The position numbers and the translations under genes were made by a program. From Labia minor (Eukaryota > Arthropoda > Insecta > Dermaptera > Spongiphoridae): a stretch of DNA of 64,000 nucleotides. Positions 12,440-24,881 of this stretch are shown in pieces. The DNA lies in NCBI GenBank assembly GCA_963082975.1, contig OY720344.1:36386033-36450032 (forward strand). Reading direction: 5' to 3'. How positions within the stretch are numbered: position 1 is the first letter of the stretch; the number at the start of each line of letters is the position of its first letter. The notes beneath the pieces are model-generated. The model was not told where the DNA came from, did no database searches, and saw nothing but the letters and a program-made list of their open reading frames with translations.

Positions 12440-13280
12440 TACTTTATGATTTTGGATTTAACACCTTATGATGTTCGTTTGGCCTCATATTTCTTCCTTT
12501 CATGGTTAACAACCGTATCTTCGTTTTTTTCCCCTCAACGATAAAAAAAGAAAGAAAAAATACCGAGTGTCTTTTTTGATGGCCCTGTGGGTGCATTTCC
12601 TCTGGCCTGATAATTGGGAACTGGTCTTTCTGCCAGATCACATGCTGGTACGTAATAATAATAATAATTAGAAATTCGCAACCGGCTTTATGATGAGATA
12701 TTCGGGCCAAAGACCTTCAAGGAGGTTTCAGTCAGTTGATGCTCATTGAGGAAAACAAGCATACACACAAACACACACGCATACACCGATGGATGGGAAA
12801 CATGGCACGCGTGCATCATTGAGGGTCGAACTCAACGAGCAGTGCAAAGTTTCTCGCTTCTCTGTCCCGCTTAGATAAAGTCACTTTGCTGAGGTCTACC
12901 CAAACACACACACAGACACACACACTCACACCCACCGAATGTCTTGTCCCTCGTGGGGGAGGCTCAGAAGTAGGGAGAGGAGAAACACAGCACGTGCCTA
13001 GGAACCCAATCAAGTTCCCGGCCTCCAAACACCGGGTGCCAATAAAAAAAATGTCAACACTTTAAAGAAGCTCAGAGGAAGAGAGAGGGAGAGAGACAGA
13101 TGAAAAAAAATATGCAAATGTCCACCGATTGCAAATCGGTTGAATAATTATGATTAGCAAGTAACATAGGAGGGGCACAATCACTAATTCTCCCCACTCT
13201 ATTTTATAATTTATTAACGTTTCCATTTTCGTGAGTGTATTACAGGACCACACCCAAAATTACCTGCCACTGTTCTCGAA
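12440..13280. promoter_or_regulatory. Motif-dense conserved-looking non-coding block with POU octamer
   Basis: Composition is balanced over about 800 bp and there is no credible ORF. Visible motifs are a perfect POU octamer atgcaaat (around 13111), the perfect palindrome ccgatt-gca-aatcgg (around 13125-13139), homeodomain-type taat cores and a CA/GT microsatellite (about 12904-12930). This pattern fits a developmental enhancer, but conservation cannot be tested here. Confidence 0.35.
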
Positions 13281-13284
13281 GGTT

Positions 13285-13730
13285 CATGATATAAGCATTT
13301 AAATTTCAAATAAATCCCATAAATTCGTTGAGAGCTATTTTTGACATGAAATTAAAATATAGATTGGAATAAAACAAGAAATCAATGGCCAAGCAGTTGT
13401 ATCACAAATTTAAATATGGTTTTGATTAACTATTGAGTATTCAATTAATTAGACTTTATTATAATAAATAAAATTTTACTTAAAAATTCTAATTAAAATA
13501 ATTTGAATATTTCATTTTTAGATAAAAATTAAATGAAAAATTTCCAACTATATTATTAATTAATTATTATTCATTACCCATAAATCAAATACAATGTTAT
13601 TTTAATTTCAATTATTCAATATTAGATTTATTTTTCTTGTAAGTTTTTTGGTTGACTTTGTATCATGTAGTTATGGAATACCTGACATTTTTCTTTTTGA
13701 AATGTCTAATTTGTCTTGTCTATTTTCATT
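13285..13730. other. AT-rich sequence, nothing recognised
   Basis: No ORF or repeat boundary recognised. Confidence 0.45.
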
Positions 13731-13734
13731 CGTG

Positions 13735-14105
13735 TTCTAATTGTCTGAAAAAGTTCTGTTTGACAAGAGGCATCGTTACCAAAGCCGCCGGCATCTTTTT
13801 ATTTTTATTTTGCTTTTTTTTTAATCCTCTGACAGCGCGTTAATCTCAACAAGTGAATGGTTAATCACGATTACAGTGGTGGGTGACAGATATATCTGGT
13901 CCGGGGAGGTCCTTGGCCTGTGTCTCGTTGATGAGGGGCCCCGTCTCCCCTTTTGGGTTGGTGCACTGCTGTTGCCTGCTTTGCCAGCAACAAGGGCTTG
14001 GCTTCTATCAACCAGGCCGCTTTTTTTGGATGGACTGCCTTTTTTTCTTTTTTAATTATATGAGATTAGATTTTGTCCTGGCATTCATTCCATGGCTAGA
14101 TAAAC
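13735..14105. other. GC-rich island, candidate regulatory element
   Basis: Contains the palindrome cagatatatctg, flanked by GC-rich sequence (tccggggaggtccttggcc, ggggccccgtctcccc). The + strand ORF across it has no recognisable domain. Confidence 0.35.
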
Positions 14106-14560
14106 AGCAGGAAAAAAAAACAAAATAAAAATATTGTTATTTGTCATAGTTCTAAATGAAAAATTTTATCAATTTGGTTCAATTTTAATATATTCTTATA
14201 TTTTGTTCTCTTTTTTATTCACAATTCTAATATATTTAATAAATTTTGTTTTTTTCATTTTTAATTTTAGATAGAATTTTTATTCTATAGATAACCTTAA
14301 GTGACCTAATTATGACTCTATAGTAAATACATTTTTAATTCCAAATTATTAATATGTATATACCTATATTTAGGAGTATTATCTATTATAAATAATAATT
14401 ATTATTTAATAATAGAACAACTCAACTGTTCTCTTGATTTAAGAATAATTTATTTTATTTAAAAAAAACATCTGCGAACTTTTGACGCAACATTTATAAA
14501 TTTAAATGTTTATTAATATTTTGTTATTAATTATTAATTAATATCTTTAATTTACTTTCT

Positions 14561-14800
14561 TAATATTCCCGGGAATTTTTCCAATGTTTCCGGGAATACT
14601 CCCAATGTTCCCGGGCATTTTTTTAATGTTCACAATAATGTCTAAACATTTTTTCTTTACAATTTTACATTAAAATAACACTAATTACAGTAGTTATAGT
14701 ATTTGGGAAATTTTCAACTTTGAACCGAATTTTAAAAAACCAAGCCCACTTTGCATTTACACTTTTTTAAGCTCTACTCGAATCCAAAATCAAAATTTAC
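14561..14800 (-). repeat. Unclassified interspersed repeat, copy 2 (inverted relative to 10543-10813)
   Basis: Reverse complement of copy 1 over nearly its whole length, with about 22 bases missing between the phrases aattcggtt and caaagttg. Beyond the shared part it continues into gacagacacacagacatag (about 14820-14838), a phrase type often found near ends of interspersed repeats. Copies 1 and 2 face each other, making an inverted pair about 3.7 kb apart. Confidence 0.8.
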
Positions 14801-14844
14801 AAAATCGAATATTTTTGGCGACAGACACACAGACATAGATTTTA

Positions 14845-16090
14845 TAAACGAACTAAAAGTTCGTTGAATATTAAATTAATCCCATAATATAATAGTATAA
14901 AGAGTGAAAAATAAATTTCTAACCTGACTCGATTGAGTTTTATAACAAATAAAAAATAAATAATAGTAATTTGGAATATAAATTGTAAATAATTTGATAC
15001 TACGCGTCTTCATTCAGCAGAGCAGATTTTTTTTATACATCTATTAAAAATACGTTGACAGAGGTCAATTTCTAGGACATTGGCCTCGTTTTTTTTTTGA
15101 ATGAGCGAAAAAACAATCAATTTAGAATAAAATTGTTTAAAGTTCAGTGAATTATTTAAAATTAAATAATTTACTATATTTTACGGAAATAATTTTAAAG
15201 ATTTATATAAAATAATTAAAATTTGTATAAACGATTTTAAAAATTGTAGAAAATATTAATAATATATAATAAATTTAATGTTAAACTAAATTTTAGTTTA
15301 TAATCAATTTTTTTTTTCGATCATTGTGTTTTATATTGAAAAATTTTAAACTATTTTTATTGTAAAAAATTTAAATTTTTATAAATTAAATATTAAAAAA
15401 TATATACACACCCGCAGAATATAAATAAATAAATCGATTTTTATTTAGATAATTAAAATAATAATTCAATCCTATCATTCATTTCTTTGGTTATAATAAT
15501 TATATTTTCATTGAAATTTTTTTTTATTTTATTTCAATTCATATATTTGAAGTCATTTATTATTGGTGAATTAGAATAAAACATAATCTTTATTTATTTA
15601 TTTTTGGTTGAATACGTTATGATTTATAGATCGAAAGTACTTAGAATTTGTTTTTTCTTGTATTGTTAAATTTAAAATTAAAATATGCAGGGGTTTTGAA
15701 ATGAGACTAAAGGTTATCCATACTACTTTTGATTTTCCCTAAATGACAATTTCAGTGGGTGGATGGGTTTCAAAAGTAAAGTCCACCTCTCTTAAGATCA
15801 TCCATGCTTTCAGTGTATGCTTATTTCATAGAGAAATATTATCAAAATGCCAAAGAGTATAAAAAAATGTCTTTTGCCTTGACAAATTTTTAGGGAATCG
15901 TGGGATTACAGGAAGTGAAAGGATCGTTACTGATAATTTAAAAGTACTAAATTAGAATTTTTTTTATAGGATAGAGGATTTAGTTAGTTTGAATTTTTAA
16001 CTTTTTATCCATTGATATAAATCTGGTCTTCTTTAAAAGCTATTAATAAATTATCTTCTAAGGAAAAGGTCTATAAAATATTCCTTAAGT
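14845..16090. other. AT-rich sequence, nothing recognised
   Basis: No coding signal. One slightly more balanced patch at 15690-15930 has no identifiable feature. Confidence 0.45.
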
Positions 16091-16091
16091 A

Positions 16092-16128
16092 TATCTTATA
16101 GTGTGTGTGTGTGTGTTTGTGTGTTATC
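16092..16128. repeat. GT microsatellite
   Basis: Tract of gtgtgtgt with one interruption (gtttgtgtgtt), just upstream of a GC-rich island. Confidence 0.8.
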
Positions 16129-16139
16129 TTGGGATTTTA

Positions 16140-16660
16140 TTATTTGGGCAATTAGTCAGGACGGCAAGCGCTTCTCTCCCCCTCTCCTTCCCTCTCTCTC
16201 GTCTAACTGTTCCGAACCCCAATTATGCAAGTGCACAAGTCGATGTCGGCGGCGTTGAAACGAGGGGCGTTTGATGTGTATGTATGTGTGTGTGTGCACC
16301 GGCTGCTGGTAGCGGACGGTGAGGTAGAGGGGGGGAGTGAGTGCGGGGGTGCGGGACGGGAGCAGTAGCGACAGATGGCCCGTATCTGAATCGGCCGGCA
16401 TGCGAGCGAGTGAGCCAAGCGAGCCGAGAGAGACAGAGATAGCTTCACTGAGTGGGAAAGAGCAAGAGAAACAGAGAGGGAGGGAGAGAAAGAGCGGAGT
16501 GGGTGGGAGGGAGGGATGACTGAACGAGGGAAAGAGATAGAGATAGCGTACTACACTCTCTGTGTGATTGCTGGCGCATCCGAAGGGAATACAGAAGCTC
16601 ACTACGAACGACAAAGAGAGAGTGACTCGAGTGACTGAGAGGAAAAGGGATGGAGGAAAA
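16140..16660. promoter_or_regulatory. GC/CpG-rich purine-rich island, candidate promoter or 5' UTR
   Basis: The strongest island in the left half: CpG-rich phrases (gtcggcggcgttgaaacg, atcggccggcatgcgagcg), then a long GA-rich stretch typical of arthropod 5' UTRs. Minus-strand ORFs are Ser/Leu/Pro-rich translations of the purine tract and look spurious. It could hold a transcription start for the + strand gene, but no initiator or downstream splice chain could be confirmed. Confidence 0.3.
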
Positions 16661-16664
16661 TTTT

Positions 16665-17165
16665 GTTTTTTCTTTTTTTTTCTTTTTCTTTTTTTATTTT
16701 AAAGCACAGAGGGGTACGGGATAATGACAGAGATTCCTCACTCCTGGACCTCGGTAATTCCGTTTTTTTTTTGTTTTTTTTTGTTAAATTTTAGAAACAA
16801 TCGCAAACGACGCTTTATTTTCTGCCTGGGAGATATTTACTAACCGCTTTTGGACATTTCACGCTTATCTAAATCAATGTAAATCAAGTGTTGTGTTAAA
16901 GGGATGAGAGAGGTGGGTGGGAGTGGTTTGGATTGAGGGCAAATTAGTTCAAGTGCAAAACGGACGCACAATAATAATAACCGACCAGACCATTTCATCT
17001 TCTACACAAAATGAATAAAATCAAATGAAAAACTACTAAAATAAAAAGAAAGAAAAAAAAATGTGACTCTAACTTCCCAACAAACAAGCACAAACCAACT
17101 CAAAGCTAAATCAACAGCAATTAATTAATTCCATTCATTTATAGATTTCATCAAACTCACCACAA
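16665..17165. other. Balanced-composition block downstream of the 16.1 kb island
   Basis: T-rich tract, then motif-rich sequence (gtaattccg, gacgctttattttctgcc, ggagatatttactaaccgc). No ORF. It may be a continuation of the regulatory island. Confidence 0.25.
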
Positions 17166-17169
17166 AATG

Positions 17170-17788
17170 GTTATCTTTTAATTGATTAATTGGATAGATA
17201 TTCGTTGTTTTTTTAAAGTTATTAAGTTTTTATTTCGGATATGAAAATTTTATTTTTTCCAATAATTATGTTTGATTTGTTTGTATTTTAAAAACTATAA
17301 TTATTACACTTAAATATTTATATTTATTAATAGAGAATCTTTTTAATAATTCTAGATAGTACTAACATTTACATACATGTATATCTTTCACTTATGTAAT
17401 CAATTTCTATGATTTCATCGAAATATAACATTAAAAATAAAATTTAAATCTGAATACGTTTATTCAAATTTTTTAAATTAATCTATCAATTTGTAGATAC
17501 TTAATATAATTTTGAATATGAAATTTGAGAAAAGGTTACATCAGCGACCAAAACTACATTTTCAAAATTTTTAAATTTCACTGTTACATTAAAAAAATAT
17601 TGCTATATAATTAAATAATTAAATATTATTTATAAAATACAATTATATAAAATGATGAAAATTAACCATTGATTGTTATAAATATATCTTAAAAAATTGT
17701 TCTATATAAGTTTGAATGAAAATATATTTTTATATTTTTACTTTCATCCATTTGTAATACACTAACAATATGTTTTGTCTCAAGAAAC
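17170..17788. other. AT-rich sequence, nothing recognised
   Basis: No coding or repeat signal recognised. Confidence 0.45.
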
Positions 17789-17790
17789 TA

Positions 17791-18163
17791 CGAGGACAGG
17801 TCAAAAAGTTTTTGGATAAAAAATTATTTTATTTTTCAACGTAGTGTTTGAGCTCTATACACTTCGGCACACGTTTCTCCTTTCCAAAAAATAATTCATC
17901 TTTCTCCATTTGAAAATAAGAAATAGTCACTAGGTGCTAATTTCGGAGAATAGGGCGGATGAGTGAGCAATTCGTATTCCAATTCATGGATTTTCATGGA
18001 AATTCACTTTTTTCCATTTACTTCTCAAATCATGAGGTAGCCTGCTATTAATAGATGCCAAACAAAAACTAAAAGACCCAGTTGGTTCAAATTTTGACAG
18101 GAGTCAGCTGATAATTGCCTACTAACAGGAGCAGTGTTGTCATGACTTATTGACCTGCCCTCG
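17791..18163 (-). mobile_element. Internally deleted mariner (family A, copy 1)
   Basis: 373 bp bounded by TIRs (left cgaggacaggtcaa; the right end, reverse-complemented, reads cgagggcaggtcaataagt) and flanked by TA on both sides (17789-17790, 18164-18165). The interior, read on the minus strand, keeps the MEKSEF start, the deletion junction, and fragments of the C-terminal D34D region (ggcggatgagtgagcaattc is the complement of its coding sequence). It has lost part of the C-terminus compared with the 25.3 and 44.6 kb copies. Not autonomous. Confidence 0.88.
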
Positions 18164-18169
18164 TATAAT

Positions 18170-19370
18170 CATGCATAGCCTATTGCTCAATAGTAATATT
18201 ATTATATAATGTAATATTGTTTGTAAAGCAAAAAAAGGAAAACACTATAGAATTGCTTTTAAAATGAGGATTTTAACAGAAGAAGCTATACAAAGTTTTA
18301 GTAAAGACCCATTTAAGTATTACTTTACCTCACTAAGTTTTTGCCTCTTACTTTATTTCCCCCTCCCTCCACTTTAACCCTCTGTGCTCTATCACGCTTA
18401 ATATTCTTCCAAAAACATCTTCGTCTTATTTTGCATGAATATACTACTACATGATTTAATAATAATTTCTTGACAGGTTTCTTAGGTAAATTACCACAAA
18501 CGGGTATACTTTAACTATACTACCTTATTAAAAACTAATATTTTTCAAAGTACAGGTGATGTTTGGATTAGAATTCATGTCACGTAGCAATTCATAATTT
18601 CAATTCATGTTCTATATAATAAATAATCGACTGTAAAATTTCTATCCATATATTCATACTCCATACTAATACATTTTTATTTAAAATAGATAGATAATAA
18701 AATAAAATGATCCGTCGTTTTTGCATTCAATGGTTGACAATCTGAAAACAATCTATAATGTCCAAACAAGGTTTCCGCATCAGTGGATGTGGTAATTCAT
18801 TCTTCTGAAGGACAGAACCAACGTCAATTATGAACAATAATCATTAAGGAAAATAACCTTATCGTTGCTTATTTGCCCAATACAATAAATCACAGCGACC
18901 CAATAATTCCAACTTGTTAAGTACCTATCTATAATGATAAATGATTAACATGTAAAGAATTTAAAAAATTTCCTTTATAATTGATGAATTCCGTAAAAAC
19001 AGATCAATATCATTTACTTCACTCTTTTTTTCACTTTAATTTAAAAAATCATCTTAATAATTTATAAAGTGAATTTTCTACTTTTAAGGAGAATTAATAC
19101 ATTATTTATTTCTATTTAATAACTTGAATTAATTATATTTCAGAGATTTTAAAAGGGAATAGAAAAATAAATATTTTAAATTTAAAAAAATAGATATCGA
19201 TTCATAAATAAGTATACATGCGAAATTAAAATGAATTTTTGAGCAAAAAAAAAACATAATTGGAGATTTAATTTAATTTTTGTTATAATCGTACTACTAA
19301 TATTTTTTAAATTATGAGCTTGAATTTTATTTGTGCATCAAAGGAAATAATTTTTCTTTTTAGAAGAATT
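18170..19370. other. AT-rich sequence, nothing recognised
   Basis: A C/T-rich patch at 18350-18420 and mixed sequence at 18540-18910, without ORF or boundary. Confidence 0.4.
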
Positions 19371-19374
19371 AATG

Positions 19375-20260
19375 AAGACAATATCCGGATGGGGTGACGT
19401 TTGATTTGATTTCCGAGCCCTACCCTGATTGAAGGCGTTCATAATAAATCAGCAGATGTCTTTGTTGGGTGCCAATTAAGAGCCGATATTGATTGACACT
19501 CCTGTTTTCCACCCCCAACGCGAGTTGTCGTCACTCTTGGATTAGCATTTTTTTCTTCCTAATGACTTATCATTTCAACTTTCGTTCTATGGGATGTCCA
19601 AATGCCTTTTACGGGGAGACGGAAACTGGCATTTGTATGTGTGTTGGGGTGGGGTGGTAGTGGATGGAGTGAGGGCTAATTTGGTGCGTGGCTGCGTTTG
19701 CGTGCACGTCGGCTCCCTGATGGTTGTCTCTAATGAGCCCCGGGAAAAGGGCAGAGGGCTGCAACAGAAGCAGCTGACACGGTCGGCTTGGTCGGCCTTG
19801 GGCCATTTCCCTTCCTGCCCTCTGCACATACCCACTCTCCTGAGGAAGGAACCCAGATAATTACGAAACCCCCAGCGAGACTGCTTCTCTTGAATAATGA
19901 AATGGCTAAGGAGAGAGAAGAGATCTCCAAGGAGGAAAAAAGACGACGTCCAAAGTCTTCAACGGCGACGGGTTGAGATTTCCACCCTCGTTTTATGTAT
20001 ATATATCTATATATATTTACCCCCCTACGCAATCATTCCCCAACACCACGACGCTTGACGTTTGCAGAGCAGAAGTTCTTAATGCGGAAGAGAGATTTCA
20101 CGGCAAGCAGAAAGTCACAAGTAAACCACTAATTTTCTACTTAGCCAACTCATTCCCGAACAACAAGTGTTCCGAAAGGAAAGAAAAAAAAGACTACAAT
20201 TTAGCGAGCTTGTGGTTGACTTAACAAGTCGCTCTTTTCTACTAACATCAAACCATCTAC
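19375..20260. other. GC-rich island, candidate regulatory element or promoter
   Basis: About 0.9 kb of balanced to GC-rich sequence, including a short GT-rich part (gtgtgttggggtggggtgg). Several ORFs of 60-100 codons overlap on both strands, and none has a recognisable domain. That pattern is typical of non-coding GC-rich DNA. Confidence 0.35.
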
Positions 20261-20264
20261 AGGA

Positions 20265-21015
20265 AATTATCATAATCATTACAGATCTTCTTCCTATTCC
20301 TTTTTATAAATTTCTTTTTGGTATACAATTATTACAATTATTAGATATATATAAAATAATTTATATCTTCATATCATATCATTTTTTTAAATTAATAATA
20401 AAAAAAGATGATATAGAAAAAGAATCGAAATCATTTCATTTTTCTTTGTAAATTTAATTTAAATAATATAGGTATACTTATTATTATTTATTTATTTTTA
20501 AATAGGATAATAATAATAGAGTGATAAGAATAAATGTTCTTTACTAAAAAACTATATAATTGTTTGGATTACATTATAACAAATTTTACTTATCCATGTT
20601 AAATTAATTTTCTCCCCATAAAGAAATTTTATTTTAATATCCTGTTGTTTATCTATATTATTTTATAGGTATACATTTAATAAAAAATTTTATATTAATT
20701 GTTTCAAATTTGATGAAAATATTAAAAAGAAAGAATTGAAAGGATGAGATTTATAAATATTTTCTAGACTATAAGACAGATAAATCTGTTGACCTGGGTT
20801 AACATACAATGTCTAGTCGAGGGTTTGTTAGATTTATTCTTCATTGATTTATACCGTTCGCCTCCCTCACTCTCTCTCTCTCTCTTCAAGAGTTTAATGG
20901 AACTAAAGATATTTAAGAGAAAACAATTTGCCATAAACCATTATTTTTTTTATTTCAAAATAAATTAAGATAAAAAACTGAATATAATTTATATATATAT
21001 ATATATATATATATA
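20265..21015. other. AT-rich sequence with CT and TA microsatellites
   Basis: Contains ctctctctctctctc near 20871-20885 and a (TA)n tract at about 20988-21014. Nothing coding recognised. Confidence 0.45.
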
Positions 21016-21228
21016 AATATTATAGGTGATCAAAAATACAACAAATACTTCTATCTCATATAATTCGCCTAAAGGCGATGCAACTATCTTTTTAGTCAGT
21101 CGATCTGATTGCATAAGCTTTAGGCGCTTTTTAGTTTGGGTTTTTACCAAGTGGAGAAGTATGAAACCAGAATTTTTTTGTAAAATATTATTTGAAAATT
21201 ATAAAAAATATTTTAAAAAAATTGGAAT

Positions 21229-21515
21229 TTATATATTTTTTCCACCACTTTGGAAGATTATGAATGTCACGCCAAAAAACAATTCTTCCTTTGAAGCGAA
21301 CCAGAGCCATTTTCGTACATTTTCATACAAATCGTAGTGTTGTTCGGCGAGTGTATGTCCCAATGATACGAATAGATGGTAATCAGACGGAGCCAAGACT
21401 GGTGAATAAGCCGCATGCGCTAGTACTTCCCAATTGAACGCTTCGATCGTATCCGTGACCCTTTTTGCTGTGTGTGAGGCGGCATTATAATGAAGCAAAA
21501 TGACATCATGTTGCC
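21229..21515 (-). pseudogene. Mariner transposase remnant (family B), catalytic Asp lost, frameshifted
   Basis: The minus strand reads VILLHYNAASHTAKRVTDTI, then EAFNWEVLAHAAYSPVLAPSDYHLF, SLGHTLAEQHYDLYENVRKWL and WFASKEELFF. This is the C-terminal catalytic half of a mariner transposase. The second catalytic residue of the family motif LHDN has become Tyr (LHYN). The third Asp, in SDYHLF, is kept. After FF the frame shifts by one base and continues as FWRDIHNLPKWWKKYI, the normal mariner C-terminus. N-terminal half and TIRs were not found, so it is a dead fragment, in a different lineage from the MEKSEF copies. Confidence 0.9.
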
Positions 21516-21599
21516 TTTTTGTATATTGCGGTCATTTTGGTCAAAATCACCAATTTTAAATTTTTTAAAACACTCAAAGCCAAGAGCATGTTTCGGTTT

Positions 21600-22260
21600 T
21601 TCACTTCTACACCTCTCTCTCTCTATGTAGAATCAAAACAATATTCTAAATATATCTATTTTGCATGAATTTTAAAAAAATTGAAAAAAAGATTTTTTTA
21701 TAAAAGCACTCACAAACACTACTTAGCTACCACACGCTGATTTTATGGTGTTAACATATGCTTTTAACATACTAGTTAACTTACTAGTTATTTTTGTTTT
21801 AAAAAAGAGGATGTTTTCATTTAAACTTTCCCCCCTCGCACCAACCCTATCATGGTCATATAAAAACAAACGTTTACCAATACTTATCGATTCCTGAAGC
21901 ATTTGAAATCACACAATCTTTGTCCTTTCTTCACCTACACCCTCCTTTATTCCTTTCCTCTAGTTAACTTTCTCTATACTTGCTCTCCAAAGACCAAACT
22001 TTTGAAAAACTTTCCAATCCGCCTGCTGTCTTCTATTCCCACATCCCATCCTTCCTCTTTGTCTCTCTTATGTCAGTTCAACGCGTGAAAACGCATCCGA
22101 TTGATTATTTAGTTACAGATGACACCTTTAAAACACGTCAACACGACAGCTCGTTTAAAAACCACAACAAATTAAAATTAAATATATATATATATATCAT
22201 ATATATAAATAATATTCAAAAATATCAACAAAAAAAGAAGTATATTATTTCCAATTAACA
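21600..22260. other. Mixed AT-rich sequence with a pyrimidine-rich patch
   Basis: The C/T-rich stretch 21900-22090 and a TA tract after it produce small ORFs with no recognisable product. Confidence 0.4.
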
Positions 22261-22264
22261 TCTA

Positions 22265-23275
22265 TATGGAATTATAATCTGCATAGAAATTTATATTTTA
22301 ATATTTCATTAATATTTACAAAAACAATTCAATTTAATTACCCTTTTTTCTGTAAATAACTAAACATGAATCAATATTTTAATATATATATATTCTTTAA
22401 ATAATATTTTGTTTAATTTAAAATTTAAATGCATCATGAAAAAATGATAAAAATTTTACATTTTTTTAATGAATTTATTTTGTGTAATAATATTTTTTAT
22501 ATAATTAAAATATTTTTTATAAAAAATTATGATTATTTTAATGAAATCATATTTGACATTTTCTTGATAACGGAATCTTAACAAATATTTAATAATAATT
22601 TATTCAATTCCATGACTATGTGACTATATATTTACTAATTTTTTATTGAAGGAAGGATGATCTCGAAAGGTCTTAAGGATAAGTCAACCAAATAAATATT
22701 AATAAATAGATATATTAGAAAATACACCACTTAACGGCACTTTAAACCTTAGTGATCTTAATTGACAAGCTTATACAGGGACACTTTAATAAAGAAATAT
22801 TGATATCTCTGCAACCCTAGCGTAAAAATAATCTGCCAATCACAAATTCTTATACAATGCTAACTAATTAATAAAATAGAATATATATTCTTTTTTTTTA
22901 AAAAAATAGCTTTTTATTTTTAATAACCAAAATAAATTGAATAATAAATATTATTATTACAAGTACAATCTATGATTTTCAAAATTTTATAAAATCTTAA
23001 TCTCAATCTAATATAGAATTCTATAAAATAATAGTAGTTTGTTATATATCTTAAAATAAAATTTAGAATTAATTGCTTAAACAAACTATCCTCTTCGGTC
23101 AGGCAGTTGTTAACATTATTTATGTATTATATTTATTTCTCTTTTTTATCTTCATTGTGCATTTATAAACTGAAAAGTACTTAAAATTAAAGAAAATGTA
23201 TAGTTATTTTATAAAGTGTTAATTTTATTAAAAACTATATAAAATATCATATAATTTATTTTTATAGTTACCTTT
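22265..23275. other. AT-rich sequence, nothing recognised
   Basis: No ORF, repeat boundary or motif cluster recognised. Confidence 0.5.
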
Positions 23276-23279
23276 TACC

Positions 23280-23357
23280 CTCTCTCGACTTGTCATTCTG
23301 CAAGCAGAGATAGGATTCTGCATTTTCATCCTTCCATATGTGCGTTTACGTAATACG

Positions 23358-23390
<33 letters not shown>

Positions 23391-23800
23391 GCTTGTCTCT
23401 CTCGGTCTTTATAGTATATATATATATATATATATAAGCATGAGAGCCCTCTGGCATGTATTATATATACAGGGGCGGGTGCAGGCGAGATAACGCAGGG
23501 GAGAGATCGTGTTCGGTAGGCACGTTCGTTAGGCGTATACCACTGACGGTGTTATGGGCAAGAGGGTTAGAGCATTGGTACCCTCTATCGACCGACACCT
23601 TACACCCCGCACCACTGATACCCGAGGCACATACAAGACCTCCTCCCACACTCCAACCCCCATTGACCAGGGCAGAACAAATTAGATCCAATCAACTGGA
23701 AAATCACACGAACCAGCATCAAATTGATTGCGATATTTTCACTTGAAACGAATTTGCCGCTGTCGTCATTTAGACGCTCTTCAATTGGTTTCTTACATCT
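23280..23800. other. GC-rich island preceded by CT and TA microsatellites
   Basis: (CT)n(AT)n at about 23357-23390 and (TA)n at about 23414-23437 lead into a GC-rich block (cggtaggcacgttcgttaggcg, with further CpG). ORFs occur on both strands without recognisable domain. Candidate regulatory element. Confidence 0.35.
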
Positions 23801-23819
23801 ATCTATCCTTACCCTGATC

Positions 23820-24715
23820 TTCAATAATATATTATATTTCTATTTCCAATAATATTTATTTAACAATTGACTTTTTTTTCATTTAAGGCATTAAAATATA
23901 TATATATATATATTAATAAAAAAATGTTTTTTTTAGAAATCTAATAGTCAAAATTATACATTATATAAATATATATATCTATTTTTTTTTTCTATTCTGT
24001 TAAATTCCTTATTTCCATGAATAACTTTAATAAGAAATACTTATTATTTACTTTTGTTTATAATTGTTTTTCATTAATAGTAAATTGATCAAAAATTACA
24101 AAGTTTAAAAATGGGTTAATATTATATTTACTTATAAATGTATGTTCAATCGGAGGTACTGAGCTACTTCTTGTCCCATTAGGTTAAGCAAATATGATAT
24201 CGTTTTTGATAACAATCAGAAAAGTTGAACTCTAAAGGTTCAAATGATATATCAGTGAGTCTGATCAGGGCAATAAAATAGGAAAAAAATATTTCTAAGG
24301 TTAAATCTTTTAGTTTTAAATTGAGAACATTTTATGCTTTTTTTTTAAATATTTTACTCTAATTATGAACAATAATCGTTAAGAATACATATTTTATCAA
24401 TATAGAAAATCTAAGAATTTTTAAACTAATAATAACAGCCAAAATTAAATTTATATAACAATAATTTTAGTTACAATAATATTTTCAAATTTTCACAAAA
24501 ACTTTCCTAATATCTAAGTATATATATATAGAAGAGATAGTTATATATAATTTTAAATAACGAATGAAGAAATTTATTTGAATTTTTTTCATATTTAGTT
24601 AGTAAAGAAAGCAAATCATTCTATTATTGATTTATTAAGAAGAGTACATAAATCTGACAAAAAAAACTCAATAATTTTATCACTCTCTTTATCAATTCAC
24701 GATTTTTTTTCATTC
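23820..24715. other. AT-rich sequence, nothing recognised
   Basis: TA tracts near 23897-23912. No coding signal. Confidence 0.45.
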
Positions 24716-24719
24716 TCTC

Positions 24720-24850
24720 ATTTATTGATGATAATTGATTGAAAATTGTTCAATAATAAATGCGTCTGGTATTGCCCCTCGGTAACTGCTGGCTGAATTT
24801 GTTCAACTTTGCTCCTTTCCCTGAATAGAATGTGCCTCTGTGTGTATATA

Positions 24851-24881
<31 letters not shown>

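Noticed and set aside
16156-16614. 152-codon minus-strand ORF
   Set aside because: It lies opposite a GA-rich tract and is Ser/Leu/Pro-rich. Other frames are open too, and no family match was recognised.
21026-21337. 103-codon + strand ORF
   Set aside because: Its right half is antisense to the mariner remnant. The left part has no recognisable domain.
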